Source of the DNA: Verrucomicrobium sp. BvORR034
Lineage (GTDB): Bacteria; Verrucomicrobiota; Verrucomicrobiia; Verrucomicrobiales; Verrucomicrobiaceae
DNA: 38,767 bases
NCBI RefSeq assembly: GCF_000739635.1
Contig: NZ_BATQ01000097.1
Location: forward strand, 1-38,767
Direction of reading: 5' to 3'
Shown here: one piece after another, positions 25,730 to 34,283 of the stretch
How the letters are laid out: every line of letters starts with the position of its first letter
Position numbering within the stretch: position 1 is the first letter of the stretch
The notes under the pieces: model-generated
Database searches by the model: none
What the model was told of the DNA's origin: nothing
The model's input: only the letters and a program-made list of their open reading frames with translations
Program-made: the position numbers and the translations under genes

Positions 25730-27895
25730 CGGTTGACCGGTGAGCTGGGGAAAGGAAGGCTTCTTGCTGTAGCAGGCAAAAAGCTGCACCTCGCTGCATA
25801 GCTCCCCCCTGTGGCGAATTTTGAAGAGACCGAGGCTCTGCACGGATCTGAATTGCTGGGTCAGCAGCAGGGGTGGATTGTGATGACGGGACGACTTCAC
25901 CACATAGATGGCATTTTCACCCGCGCGTGAGTCGTAGGAGGGCCAGAACCAGAACTGGTTCTGAGGTTTTTCTGTGGCCAGCACATAAACCAGCTGGTCC
26001 TCAGGCAGGAGTTGCCGTGCCTCGGGCAGGTAGAAGTTCAAGAGGCTGGCCCGGCCATAGTGGTCGGCAATCACAAAGACGGGCTGTCCTTCGACGGCAA
26101 GGTGTTGGCGGTGTTCTTCGACCAAGCTCGCCAGTTCAGAGGCTCCTCGAACCCGTGTGAGGGGATCATTTTTTTCCGTCAGCGTCACGCCCAGTCCTTT
26201 GTGCAACCATTGGGTCTCATGCAGCACAGTGACCACGGGCAGGCCCACCACGAGGCCTGCGGTCAGCCACCTTGCACCCCATTTTTTTCCAGCAGTATGG
26301 CGTTCATGCCAATAGAGGATGGCGAATAGAAACAACGCGGGAGCGGCGGGAGCAATCCAGTTGGGCTGGGCTTTCGCGTGGCAGGCCAGCGCGAGATAGA
26401 AGACGATTACTGGTAGCGCACTGCACAGCAGGAAGCGCTGAAGCAATGGCAGGCTGCGGGCGCGGAAAAATCCCACGACGGCACCGATGACAGCGACGAA
26501 GAAGACCGGATTCAGAAGCGCCGCGACTGAGCCCAGAAAGGTGCCTACGTATTGGAAGCGGAATCCTCCGGGTTCCTGCAGCCCACCACGTTCACCCAGA
26601 TGGACCAGGGTCACCCAGTCATGCTGCTGATTCCACCACAAGACGGGTGCCAGCGCGAGGAGGTTCATGGCCAGGGCTAGCCAGACGCCCGGACGTCTGA
26701 ACTGTTTTCGCGCACTGGGAGTGAAGGCGGCATAGAGGAAAAAACCGGCCCAGAGGAAAGGGGAGAAGAACTTGCTCAAGAATCCCATAGCCATTGCCAT
26801 GCCAGCGAGCAGCCACCACAGGGTGCGATCCGTCTCCAGTGCCTGCCACATGGCCAGGACGGAAAGCGTATAGAAGAGAACAGTGGGTGAATCCACTGTG
26901 AGCAGGGTGGAACCCACGGCAAAGAAAGGCGTGGCGGCGAAGACCAGAGTGGCCCAGAAAGCCGTTCTCTCGTTGGTGTGTCGGCGAAGAAAGTTCCAAA
27001 GCACGAGCCCCATCACGAGTGCAAAGACGGGAGAGAAAAAGCGGACACCAAAGGCTGTATGTCCCCACAGGTGGGTGCCCAGCCACTGGATCCAGGCGAT
27101 GAGCGGTGGTTTGCTGTAGTAGGCCCAATCCAATCGACGGCTCCACATCCACTGGTAGGCCTCGTCTTCGCTCAGCTCGATCGTGTCTCCGGCGATGTAG
27201 AAGAGTCGCGCCACGAACAGCAGGCCCAGCACCAGCCAGGTGGCGTGGCGCCAGGTTAGTTCTTGGTCCCGCTCAGACAGGGAGACATAGGAAGTTCCGG
27301 TTGCGCGCAACAAGTTGGGTGTACTATGCCACCAGACGGGGAAGGCGCGACGGCCCGCGGTGGTCCACAGCCAGGCCGACAGCCCCGCGACGACAAGGCC
27401 GGTCAGTGCGCCTAAAATCCAACCCGCCACCACATCAGAGGGGTGGTGCACGCCGAGGTAGATGCGGGAGTAACCCACGAGAAAGGCCAGTGGAAAACCG
27501 AGCCAGCCGGCGCGGCGGTAGAAGAGGCACACCACGATGGCGAGAGCTCCCCATGTGGTCGCGTGGCCGGACGGCATGGCCGTATGTCCATATCCGTTGC
27601 CCCCGACCACTCGCACATCAGGCAGGACCATTGCCGGGCGCGGGCGTTGCCAGAACTCCTTCAATGGAGCGGCGACCCAATCGCCCGCCACAAGCGCTGC
27701 CAACACTGCCACCATCACAAATGCCGCCCCCCGGCTGCCGCCTTTCTTAATGATGACGAAAGCCAGGACGAGGAGCAGAGGGAAGAAGGCTGCATTCCCA
27801 CTCAACCAGATCATGACGGGATCCCACGCGGGACCGGCAAGGTCATAATTGATTAGATGAAACAACCAAAGGTCCAGGTGTTGGAGAAAAGACAT
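25727..27895 (-). CDS. PAP2 phosphatase - ArnT-like glycosyltransferase fusion
   Basis: This 722-residue inner-membrane protein has two parts. Residues 1-190 are a PAP2 lipid phosphatase with all three motifs: K79...RPRP (84-87), PSGH (108-111) and SRIYLGVHHPSD (143-154). Residues about 215-560 are a GT39/ArnT-like polytopic transferase with the acidic first-loop motif 'ELSEDEAYQWMW' (E243, D244, E245), followed by a soluble C-terminal domain. ArnT-type enzymes move a sugar from undecaprenyl phosphate to lipid A; PAP2 enzymes remove phosphate from lipid A or undecaprenyl pyrophosphate. It follows a two-component system on the same strand (94-base gap), suggesting regulated envelope modification. 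The stop codon lies in the edge of a MITE, so the native C-terminus may have been altered. Confidence 0.9.
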   Translation of the reverse strand: MSFLQHLDLWLFHLINYDLAGPAWDPVMIWLSGNAAFFPLLLVLAFVIIKKGGSRGAAFVMVAVLAALVAGDWVAAPLKEFWQRPRPAMVLPDVRVVGGNGYGHTAMPSGHATTWGALAIVVCLFYRRAGWLGFPLAFLVGYSRIYLGVHHPSDVVAGWILGALTGLVVAGLSAWLWTTAGRRAFPVWWHSTPNLLRATGTSYVSLSERDQELTWRHATWLVLGLLFVARLFYIAGDTIELSEDEAYQWMWSRRLDWAYYSKPPLIAWIQWLGTHLWGHTAFGVRFFSPVFALVMGLVLWNFLRRHTNERTAFWATLVFAATPFFAVGSTLLTVDSPTVLFYTLSVLAMWQALETDRTLWWLLAGMAMAMGFLSKFFSPFLWAGFFLYAAFTPSARKQFRRPGVWLALAMNLLALAPVLWWNQQHDWVTLVHLGERGGLQEPGGFRFQYVGTFLGSVAALLNPVFFVAVIGAVVGFFRARSLPLLQRFLLCSALPVIVFYLALACHAKAQPNWIAPAAPALFLFAILYWHERHTAGKKWGARWLTAGLVVGLPVVTVLHETQWLHKGLGVTLTEKNDPLTRVRGASELASLVEEHRQHLAVEGQPVFVIADHYGRASLLNFYLPEARQLLPEDQLVYVLATEKPQNQFWFWPSYDSRAGENAIYVVKSSRHHNPPLLLTQQFRSVQSLGLFKIRHRGELCSEVQLFACYSKKPSFPQLTGQP

Positions 27896-27989
27896 GCGAT
27901 CGCGAGTCCCGGACGGGGGCTGATTGTCCGGTTAAAGCGAAGCATGCTAAGTCACAGGCATGACCAGAGAATGACATGGGGGTAACTTT

Positions 27990-29453
27990 TCAGTTAGTCA
28001 CCTTCTTCATGTTGCTATTGAATCGCATCTCCACGGTTGTGCCTGAGCCGGGTGTGCTGCTCACGGTGACGGTGCCGCCATGCAGTTGCACCACGGTCTT
28101 CACGAGAGCCAGCCCCAGTCCTGCGCCTGCATCGCTGCCCTGGCTGCTTCGTGCGGAATCAACACGATAGAAGCGGTCAAACAGCCGGGGCAGATGCTCA
28201 GCGGCAATGCCGGTGCCGGTGTCTGCCACCGAGACCAGGCATCTGTTAGCTTCCTGGGCGATCATCACGGAGACTTTCCCACCTGCCGGGGTGTGCCGGA
28301 TGGCATTGGAGATCAGGTTGCCCAGCGCCATGCGCATGAGAGAGGCATCTGCCATCACGCATCCTTCCCCGGATGAGGTGAGCATCACGCTCTTGTCTTC
28401 CGCGAGGGCAGAGTAGAAGTCGGCGACTTCCTCCGCCAGTGCGGCGGTATCCACCTCCACCTTGGTGAGAGAGGCTTCTGCATTGTCCGCCCGGGCGATA
28501 AAGAGGAGGCTTTCCACCATGTGCTTGAGACGGTCGTACTCCTCCAGATGCGTGGCCAGCGTCTGGCGGTAGTCTTCCTGGGCCTGGTCGCGCGAGAGGG
28601 TCAGGCTGGTGGAGAGCACGAGGTTGTTCAAAGGCGTGCGGAACTCGTGCGCGACATCGGCGGTGAACTGGGACTGGCGCGCGAAAGCGTCGCGCAGGCG
28701 TTGCAGCATGAGGTCAAATTCACCCGCCATGGCCGCCAGCTCCCTGGGCCAGGGTTTGCCTCCCAGCCTCTCATCCAGTCCCTCCGCTCCCACACGCTTC
28801 ATGGTGGAGGTGATTTCGCGAACGGGTTCTAGACCGCGATGGGTGAGGATCCAGGCCAGCAGGCCAGAGAGAGCGGTGCCCGTCGCCACCACCAGGATCA
28901 GTTGCAGGCGCAGCTCCCCCAGCCACTCCTCCAGATGACTTACGTCCAGCGCCACATGGTAAACCAACGGCGGCTTGCCTGGCTCATGGGCAACCAAAGC
29001 TGCCGCAAGAAAGGACGGGATGCCCCTGCTGGAGACGTGGCGGGCGACGGCAGAGATGTTGCCATCTTTGGGAGCTGCCACAGGGAAGGCCGCGTTCTTC
29101 TCCACCAGCTCGCTGAAGCCCGGCGTTTCCAGCAGCACCTTGCCCGTGTGGTCGATCAACTGGCCATAGTAGCGCTCCAGGGTGCGATGGGTGGCAGTGG
29201 AGAGGATGATTTCCTCCGCCTCATGGAGGCTCTGTGGAGTGCGCTCCAGCTCGTGGCGGAGCGTATTCACGTGGTCAGTCAGCAGCTCCGCGTCCTCGAT
29301 CTCGAAGCTGGTATAGAGAGTGTGATAGAGGAAGACAGCCGCCGCGGACAAGGTAAAGAGGGCCGCGAGCACATACCCCAGCACCAGGCGCTCAGTGAGA
29401 CCTAGCGCAGGGCGACGGATGGGAGCGGCATCAGGACTGGGCACGGTCTTCAA
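27990..29453 (-). CDS. CopS/CusS-like sensor histidine kinase
   Basis: This 487-residue kinase has two membrane segments (about 24-46 and 182-204) around a periplasmic sensor domain of about 135 residues. A HAMP region follows, then the HisKA box '[16 protein letters not shown]' (phosphoacceptor H269) and an HATPase_c domain with N, G1 and G2 boxes ('[10 protein letters not shown]', '[20 protein letters not shown]', '[10 protein letters not shown]'). Overall organisation is that of the heavy-metal CusS/CopS/CzcS group. No ATG is available near the start; translation probably begins at TTG 29453 or GTG 29444, overlapping the regulator gene and so translationally coupled. Confidence 0.92.
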   Translation of the reverse strand: MKTVPSPDAAPIRRPALGLTERLVLGYVLAALFTLSAAAVFLYHTLYTSFEIEDAELLTDHVNTLRHELERTPQSLHEAEEIILSTATHRTLERYYGQLIDHTGKVLLETPGFSELVEKNAAFPVAAPKDGNISAVARHVSSRGIPSFLAAALVAHEPGKPPLVYHVALDVSHLEEWLGELRLQLILVVATGTALSGLLAWILTHRGLEPVREITSTMKRVGAEGLDERLGGKPWPRELAAMAGEFDLMLQRLRDAFARQSQFTADVAHEFRTPLNNLVLSTSLTLSRDQAQEDYRQTLATHLEEYDRLKHMVESLLFIARADNAEASLTKVEVDTAALAEEVADFYSALAEDKSVMLTSSGEGCVMADASLMRMALGNLISNAIRHTPAGGKVSVMIAQEANRCLVSVADTGTGIAAEHLPRLFDRFYRVDSARSSQGSDAGAGLGLALVKTVVQLHGGTVTVSSTPGSGTTVEMRFNSNMKKVTN

Positions 29454-30111
29454 GAATGTAGCCCAGGCCCCTCTGGGTGTGGATCAGCTTGTTCTCAAAT
29501 GGCTCATCCACCTTGCGGCGTAAGCGGCCCATGGCCACATCGACGGCATTGGAGTCCGTGGAGAAATTCATGTCCCAGACCTGCTCACAGATGGTCGTGC
29601 GGGAGAGGACCTCTCCGCGTCTTCTGGCCAGCAGGCTGAGGAGCTGGAATTCCTTGGCCGTGAGGTCGATGGGTTGCCGGCCCCGCCGTGCCTTCATGCG
29701 AGGCAGATCCAGCTCCAGATCGCCGATTTTGATGATCTCCGCCGTGCGCACCGGACTGCGACGCAGGAGGGTGCGGACCCGGGCGAGAAACTCCGTCCAG
29801 GCAAAGGGTTTGACCAGATAGTCGTCGGCGCCCAGCTCCAAGCCCCGCACCCGGTCTGGCACCGAGTCGCGCGCTGTGAGGAAGAGCACAGGTGTTTCGC
29901 AACCCCTGGTGCGGAGCTGCTCCAGCACATGCCAGCCGTCCCGCACAGGGAGCATCACGTCCAGCACGATGAGGTCGAAGTCGTTCTCCCGGGTCGCCTG
30001 CAGCCCCTCCTCGCCATCGTCGGCCACATCCACCACATAACCTGCCTCCTGGAGTCCCTTGGCGAGGAACTCCCGGCTCCTTCGTTCATCTTCCACAATG
30101 AGGATGCGCAT
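29431..30111 (-). CDS. CopR/CusR-like OmpR-family response regulator
   Basis: This 226-residue regulator has a receiver domain (acidic pocket with E7 and D8, phosphoacceptor D51 in '[10 protein letters not shown]', switch T in 'LFLTARD', conserved K in 'YLVKPF'). The winged-helix DNA-binding domain carries '[26 protein letters not shown]', which is close to the signature of CusR/CopR/PcoR regulators. It overlaps the kinase gene by 23 bases and heads the operon regulator - kinase - PAP2/ArnT fusion. Metal or envelope stress is the likely signal; from motif resemblance, copper or silver is the first candidate. Confidence 0.93.
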   Translation of the reverse strand: MRILIVEDERRSREFLAKGLQEAGYVVDVADDGEEGLQATRENDFDLIVLDVMLPVRDGWHVLEQLRTRGCETPVLFLTARDSVPDRVRGLELGADDYLVKPFAWTEFLARVRTLLRRSPVRTAEIIKIGDLELDLPRMKARRGRQPIDLTAKEFQLLSLLARRRGEVLSRTTICEQVWDMNFSTDSNAVDVAMGRLRRKVDEPFENKLIHTQRGLGYILEDRAQS

Positions 30112-30314
30112 GTTGTCAGTCAGAAATAAGGGGCTGGGGGCATTTCGTCAACGGCCTTCAAGACGTGAGGCGGCCACTGAGCTGATGAGTGAAGACGCAT
30201 GCATCTGTCAAGGTGTTCACAATCGATGCTTCCATGAACAAGATTTTTGATGAGCAGATCCCCCAATGTCCTGTCCCAACGTACTGACGGTTAACCTTTC
30301 AACACCACACCAAC
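30112..30314. promoter_or_regulatory. Divergent intergenic region
   Basis: Divergent promoters for the two-component operon and the phasin-like gene must lie here. A 17-base word starting ATGAACAAGATTTTTGA occurs at 30234-30250 and again, identical, at 32463-32479, so the phasin-kinase gene pair is flanked by the same sequence. Confidence 0.4.
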
Positions 30315-30752
30315 ATGTTTGAGATCGTAAAAAAAGGCGTTTACATGGGACTCGGGCTGGCCAGCCTGACCAAGGACAAAGTCCAGCAGTTCGCGGCGGA
30401 TGTGTCCCGTGAGGCCAAGCTGACGGAGGAGCAGGGCCGCAAGTTCGAAGAGGAACTGCAACAGCAGGTGGATGCGTCCAAGGGCGATCTGGAGACGGAG
30501 ATCGACAAGCGCATCGATCAGTCGCTGGTGCAATTGGGCATTGTGAAGGCTGGCATCAAACGTACTGCAGGCCAGGCGGCGGACGGTATTCAAGGCCTGG
30601 TGGACAAACGCATCGACGACGTGCTCAGCAGGCTGAAGGTGGCGCGGCAGGAGGACATCGACTCCCTCAAGCAACGGATCGAACTCCTGGAGTCCAAGCT
30701 CCATGCCGCTCCTGGAGAAACTCCCATTGTGCAACCAGGGTTCGAGAGCTAA
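30315..30752 (+). CDS. Phasin-family-like coiled-coil protein
   Basis: This 145-residue helical protein begins 'MFEIVKKGVYMGLGLASLTKDKVQQFAADVSREAKLTEEQGRKFEEEL', an amphipathic start followed by long coiled coil. This is the layout of PhaF/PhaI-like phasins that coat polyhydroxyalkanoate granules. The second half ('KRIDDVLSRLKVARQEDIDSLKQRIELLESKL') repeats the pattern seen in such proteins. It is followed 10 bases later by an ABC1-family kinase gene, so both are probably co-transcribed. No PHA synthase is in the window; a membrane- or quinone-linked role with the kinase is also possible. Confidence 0.85.
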   Translation: MFEIVKKGVYMGLGLASLTKDKVQQFAADVSREAKLTEEQGRKFEEELQQQVDASKGDLETEIDKRIDQSLVQLGIVKAGIKRTAGQAADGIQGLVDKRIDDVLSRLKVARQEDIDSLKQRIELLESKLHAAPGETPIVQPGFES

Positions 30753-30762
30753 TACCAGCCCC

Positions 30763-32430
30763 ATGGAATTGAATCCGCTTGCGAAGCATCAGCGGGATTT
30801 CGGGCGCGTGGCCGAGATCATGAAGGCCCTTGTGCGCTACGGACTGGCCGACTGGATGCGCCCGCTGCCGTTCGCAAGCCTGCAGCAGTTTTTTACCAGC
30901 CGGGAAGGGGATGTCATCGCCGAGGCCCCCATGTCGGTACGAGTGCGGTTGGTGCTCACCGAGCTTGGTCCCACCTTCATCAAACTGGGACAAGTGCTCA
31001 GCACCCGGCCAGATCTGATCGGTGTAGAGCTGGCGGAGGAGCTTTCCAAGCTCCAGTCCAGCACACCGCCCGATCCCCCGGAGGCCATCCGCGAAGTGAT
31101 CATTGAGGACATGGGCCGACCTCCAGAGGAGATCTTTGCGACCTATGACGCCCATGCCTTTGCCTCGGCATCGATCGCCCAGGTGCATCATGCCACCTTG
31201 AAAACAGGCGAGGCTGTGGTCTTGAAGGTGCGCAAGCCCGGCATCCAGCGCAAGGTGGAGGCTGATCTCTCCATTCTGGCGTGGTTGGCGGAGATGTCAG
31301 AGGTGCATGCCCCGCAATCCAAGCAGTATGAACCCGTGGCGCTGGTGCGGCAGTTTGAGCGCACCCTCATGCACGAGCTGGATTTCAACCATGAGCGTCG
31401 CAACATCGAGGAATTTACCCGCCGGTTTGCGGGGGATGCCACGGTCCGCTTCCCCAGAGCCTACGCAGAGTACTCCAGCAAGCGAGTGCTGACTATGGAG
31501 CGCCTGGACGGCATTCCTGGCAATGACCGCGAAAGCCTCCAGGCCTCTGGGGCAGATCTCAACGCCTTTGCCCTCCGCGGGGCAAACATGTACATGGCGA
31601 TGATTTTCCGTGATTCCTTTTACCATGCAGATCCGCACCCAGGGAACCTGATGCTGATGCCGGGTGGCGTGGTGGGGGTGCTGGACTGCGGCATGGCGGG
31701 GCGGCTGGATGAGCGGCTGAGGGATGAAGTGGAGAATCTCGTGCTCGCCGTAGGGCAGGCGGACGTGCTGGCGCTGGCTGATGCGGTGTGCCGCCTGGGC
31801 TCGGTTTCGGCCGGAGCAGACCATGATCAGTTGATTGCGGAGTTGTCCGACTTTGTGGCCGACTATGCTTCTCAGTCCATCAGCGAGCTGGACGTGAGCG
31901 AGGCCCTCTCGGCTTTAACGAGCATCATCCGGCATCACCATGTAGTCCTGCCGCCCGGGGTTTCCCTGCTTTTGCGCACCCTGGTGCTGCTGGAAGGCAC
32001 GTCTCAATTGCTCAGTCCCAAGTTCAGCCTGGGTGAGGTGATCCAGCCCTTCTATCGTCGGGCGATCAAGCGGCGGTTCGCGCCCAAACGCATGCTGCTA
32101 CGGCTCCAGCGCACCTTCCGTGATTGGGACTTGCTGTTCCAAGCCCTCCCAAGGGACCTGGGCGATGCCCTTCAGCGCATTCGCACTGGCAACTTCCAGG
32201 TGCACCTGGACCACCGTCACCTAGACCACGTCATCAATCGTCTGGTCATGGGCATCATCATGGCTTCGATGTTCCTGGGCTCATCTCTGCTCTGGAGCAT
32301 GAAAGCGCCGCCGGTGGTGTGGGACATCTCCATCTTCGGAGCTGCCGGGTATATGATCTCCCTTTATCTAGGCTGGAGGCTGTACCGGGCCATCCGGAAG
32401 TCGGGCAGTATTGACTCGAAGGATCCTTAG
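30763..32430 (+). CDS. ABC1/UbiB-family atypical kinase (AarF)
   Basis: This 555-residue protein shows the family's own motifs: 'TFIKLGQVLSTRPDLI' (KxGQ), 'ASASIAQVHHATLKTGEAVVLKVRKPGI' with the Ala-rich loop replacing the P-loop, 'LDFNHERRNIEEF' and 'DSFYHADPHPGNLMLMPGGVVGVLDCGMAGRL' as the catalytic and metal-binding region. Two C-terminal membrane segments follow ('LVMGIIMASMFLGSSLLW', 'ISIFGAAGYMISLYLGWRLY'). UbiB proteins support ubiquinone or other prenyl-lipid biosynthesis through ATPase activity at the membrane. The ATG at 30763 is preferred to an upstream in-frame start that would overlap the phasin-like gene by 50 bases. Confidence 0.93.
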   Translation: MELNPLAKHQRDFGRVAEIMKALVRYGLADWMRPLPFASLQQFFTSREGDVIAEAPMSVRVRLVLTELGPTFIKLGQVLSTRPDLIGVELAEELSKLQSSTPPDPPEAIREVIIEDMGRPPEEIFATYDAHAFASASIAQVHHATLKTGEAVVLKVRKPGIQRKVEADLSILAWLAEMSEVHAPQSKQYEPVALVRQFERTLMHELDFNHERRNIEEFTRRFAGDATVRFPRAYAEYSSKRVLTMERLDGIPGNDRESLQASGADLNAFALRGANMYMAMIFRDSFYHADPHPGNLMLMPGGVVGVLDCGMAGRLDERLRDEVENLVLAVGQADVLALADAVCRLGSVSAGADHDQLIAELSDFVADYASQSISELDVSEALSALTSIIRHHHVVLPPGVSLLLRTLVLLEGTSQLLSPKFSLGEVIQPFYRRAIKRRFAPKRMLLRLQRTFRDWDLLFQALPRDLGDALQRIRTGNFQVHLDHRHLDHVINRLVMGIIMASMFLGSSLLWSMKAPPVVWDISIFGAAGYMISLYLGWRLYRAIRKSGSIDSKDP

Positions 32431-32454
32431 CGGGATGAGGTGAGACGCTTTTTT
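32429..32454 (+). terminator. Weak terminator after the UbiB-like gene
   Basis: AGCG (32429-32432) and CGCT (32446-32449) can pair and are followed by six T residues. The stem is only four base pairs, so this is tentative. Confidence 0.35.
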
Positions 32455-32456
32455 GG

Positions 32457-32545
32457 GACAGGATGAACAAGATTTTTGAGAGATTAACAGGATGGAATGC
32501 AGGGGTTTTAGACAGAATTGACGGAATTTACGGAATTGGGATGAG
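32457..32545. repeat. AT-rich degenerate repeat tract with 9-base period
   Basis: This tract is unlike the GC-rich surroundings. It contains ACAGGATGAACAAGATTTTTGA, TTAACAGGAT and three abutting 9-mers GACAGAATT, GACGGAATT, TACGGAATT (32511-32537). Such ACAGGAT/ACGGAATT tracts recur between genes in some bacterial genomes (recollection, not checked). There is no gene in 32431-32616. Confidence 0.6.
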
Positions 32546-32616
32546 GTGTTGCATCGAACCCTGCGACTCTGCTTTAAATTGCTCGTGTTCTCTGTGAGTA
32601 ACTCGAAGCTGATTGG

Positions 32617-33081
32617 CTAATCCTGCGAGTTTCTGTTCTGGTAAACCATGCGCGTCTTGCTGTAGAAGGGGAGGCAGCGTGGCTCTTCTACCTGATCAAT
32701 CTGAATGGAGAGCCAATGGCCGTTTTGATCGGTGCGAAAAGTGCCGCGACCTTTGTTGGAAAAGCTGTCTTCGAATTGGAAGTCAAGCACGCCGTGAGCG
32801 TCCAGTGAGCCGGTGCCGGAGGCATCTGGAGCGGCTCCGTGACCATCAAGGTAACCAAAGCCAAAGTCGAGAGAGTATTGGGTGCCCGCTTGGGTGATGC
32901 TGACCTCAGTGAACCTGCCGTCTGCATGGCCTGAGTTTGCAGAAGTGTAGCGACCTGCCGACGGCTGAACGGCTGGAGCGGGCAAGTCGGGTTTATTCGC
33001 CCCGGATGACGGTGCCTGGCACGCAGTGAATAGCGTCAACAGGGTGTCAATCAGGATTAGCCGTAAGAGGTGCTTCCCCAT
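32617..33081 (-). CDS. Predicted lipoprotein
   Basis: This 154-residue protein has an N-terminal signal ending in 'TLLTLFTAC', a lipobox-like site that would lipidate C21, then a Pro/Ala/Ser-rich linker and a small beta-rich domain ('RFTEVSITQAGTQYSLDFGFGYLDGHG', 'GTGSLDAHGVLDFQFEDSFSNKGRGTFR'). No known family is recognised. The ATG at 33081 is chosen because GAGG stands six bases upstream, the clearest Shine-Dalgarno in the window; ATGs 15 and 18 bases further out are also in frame. Probably periplasmic and membrane-anchored. Confidence 0.72.
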   Translation of the reverse strand: MGKHLLRLILIDTLLTLFTACQAPSSGANKPDLPAPAVQPSAGRYTSANSGHADGRFTEVSITQAGTQYSLDFGFGYLDGHGAAPDASGTGSLDAHGVLDFQFEDSFSNKGRGTFRTDQNGHWLSIQIDQVEEPRCLPFYSKTRMVYQNRNSQD

Positions 33082-33122
33082 GAGAGACCTCAACATCATC
33101 AGTGACAAATTTCAAAAGGAGC

Positions 33123-33152
33123 CCAAACAGCAAAGCTTTCCTTGCTGTTTGG
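33123..33152 (-). terminator. Terminator of the cysS-hemB pair
   Basis: Perfect 11-bp arms CCAAACAGCAA (33123-33133) and TTGCTGTTTGG (33142-33152) lie downstream of hemB. On the minus strand a TTTT run follows after a few bases. Confidence 0.6.
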
Positions 33153-33217
33153 CTCAATCCTCTGTGTTCTCTGTGCCTCTGTGGTTATTTTAGAAGCCTC
33201 TTCTCTCCCACTATTTC

Positions 33218-34201
33218 CTATCTCCCCTCACTCTGCCAGGTCGCCACATCTTTGGCGAAGTAGGTCAGAATCATGTCTGCGCCCGCGCGGCGGATGCTCG
33301 TGAGGGTTTCCAGGACGATCTTTTTCTCATCCAGCCAGCCGCTGGCGGCGGCGGCTTTGATCATGAGGTATTCGCCACTCACGTGATAGGCAGCTACGGG
33401 GAGGGGGCTGTGCTGACGGAGGCGATAGATCACGTCCAGGTACGGCACGGCGGGTTTCACCATCATGATGTCAGCGCCTTCGGCTTCATCCAAGGAGGCT
33501 TCGCGCAGAGCCTCGCGGGCATTGGCGTAGTCCATCTGATAGGTCTTCTTGTCACCAAACTTGGGAGCGGAGTCCAGAGCGCCGCGGAAGGGGCCATAGT
33601 AGGCGGAGGCGTATTTGGCGGTGTAGGACATGATGGCGACGTCCTGGAAGCCGGCTTTGTCCAGCGCGGAACGCAGGGCAGCCACGCGACCGTCCATCAT
33701 GTCACTGGGGGCGACGATATCGGCACCGGCGGTGGCATGGCAGAGAGCCTGCTTCACCAAGGCGGCGACGGTTTCGTCGTTGAGGATGCGTCCGTCGTCG
33801 GCGACCAGTCCGTCGTGGCCATCCGTGTTGTACGGGTCCAGTGCCACATCCGTGATGACGGTGAGCGTGGGGTGGGCCTTCTTGAGGGCTGCGATGGCCT
33901 TGGGGACCAAGCCCTTGGCATTCCAGGCTTCACGGGCGTCCTTCGTCTTGAGCTTGTCGGAGATCGCAGGAAACAACACGATCGCCGGGATCCCGAGCGC
34001 GTGGGCTTCACCAGCTTCTTTCACAAGACCGGCGAGGCTCCAGCGGGTACAGCCCGGCATGGAATCGATGGGCTGGTCTGCGGTGCCAGCATGGAGGAAG
34101 AGGGGGTAGATGAGATGCGCTGCCGTGAGTTCCGTTTCCCGCACCAGACCGCGGATGGCTTCGGTGCGACGATTGCGGCGGGGACGGATGGGGAGGTCCA
34201 T
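33218..34201 (-). CDS. hemB: Delta-aminolevulinic acid dehydratase (porphobilinogen synthase)
   Basis: This 327-residue enzyme condenses two 5-aminolevulinate molecules to porphobilinogen in haem biosynthesis. Schiff-base lysines are K196 ('MSYTAKYAS') and K249 ('MMVKPAVPYLD'). The metal-site segment reads 'DVALDPYNTDGHDGLV', with Asp/Ala instead of the three Cys of zinc enzymes, so this is the magnesium-type, non-zinc form. ATG 34201 is used because 'MDLPIRPRRNRRTEAIRGLVRET' matches the usual N-terminus; longer frames only add unrelated residues. It lies 82 bases downstream of cysS. Confidence 0.96.
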   Translation of the reverse strand: MDLPIRPRRNRRTEAIRGLVRETELTAAHLIYPLFLHAGTADQPIDSMPGCTRWSLAGLVKEAGEAHALGIPAIVLFPAISDKLKTKDAREAWNAKGLVPKAIAALKKAHPTLTVITDVALDPYNTDGHDGLVADDGRILNDETVAALVKQALCHATAGADIVAPSDMMDGRVAALRSALDKAGFQDVAIMSYTAKYASAYYGPFRGALDSAPKFGDKKTYQMDYANAREALREASLDEAEGADIMMVKPAVPYLDVIYRLRQHSPLPVAAYHVSGEYLMIKAAAASGWLDEKKIVLETLTSIRRAGADMILTYFAKDVATWQSEGR

Positions 34202-34283
34202 GACGGGTGAGGACGAGGAAAACGGGCGCACTGAGGGGATAGACTCTGAGGGGTGTACGAAGAAAAGAGGTGCCAAAGACTGC

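Noticed and set aside
30185-30250. A 21-codon Cys/His-containing frame (MSEDACICQGVHNRCF...)
   Set aside because: It is very short, has no supporting signals and overlaps a repeated 17-base word; likely chance.
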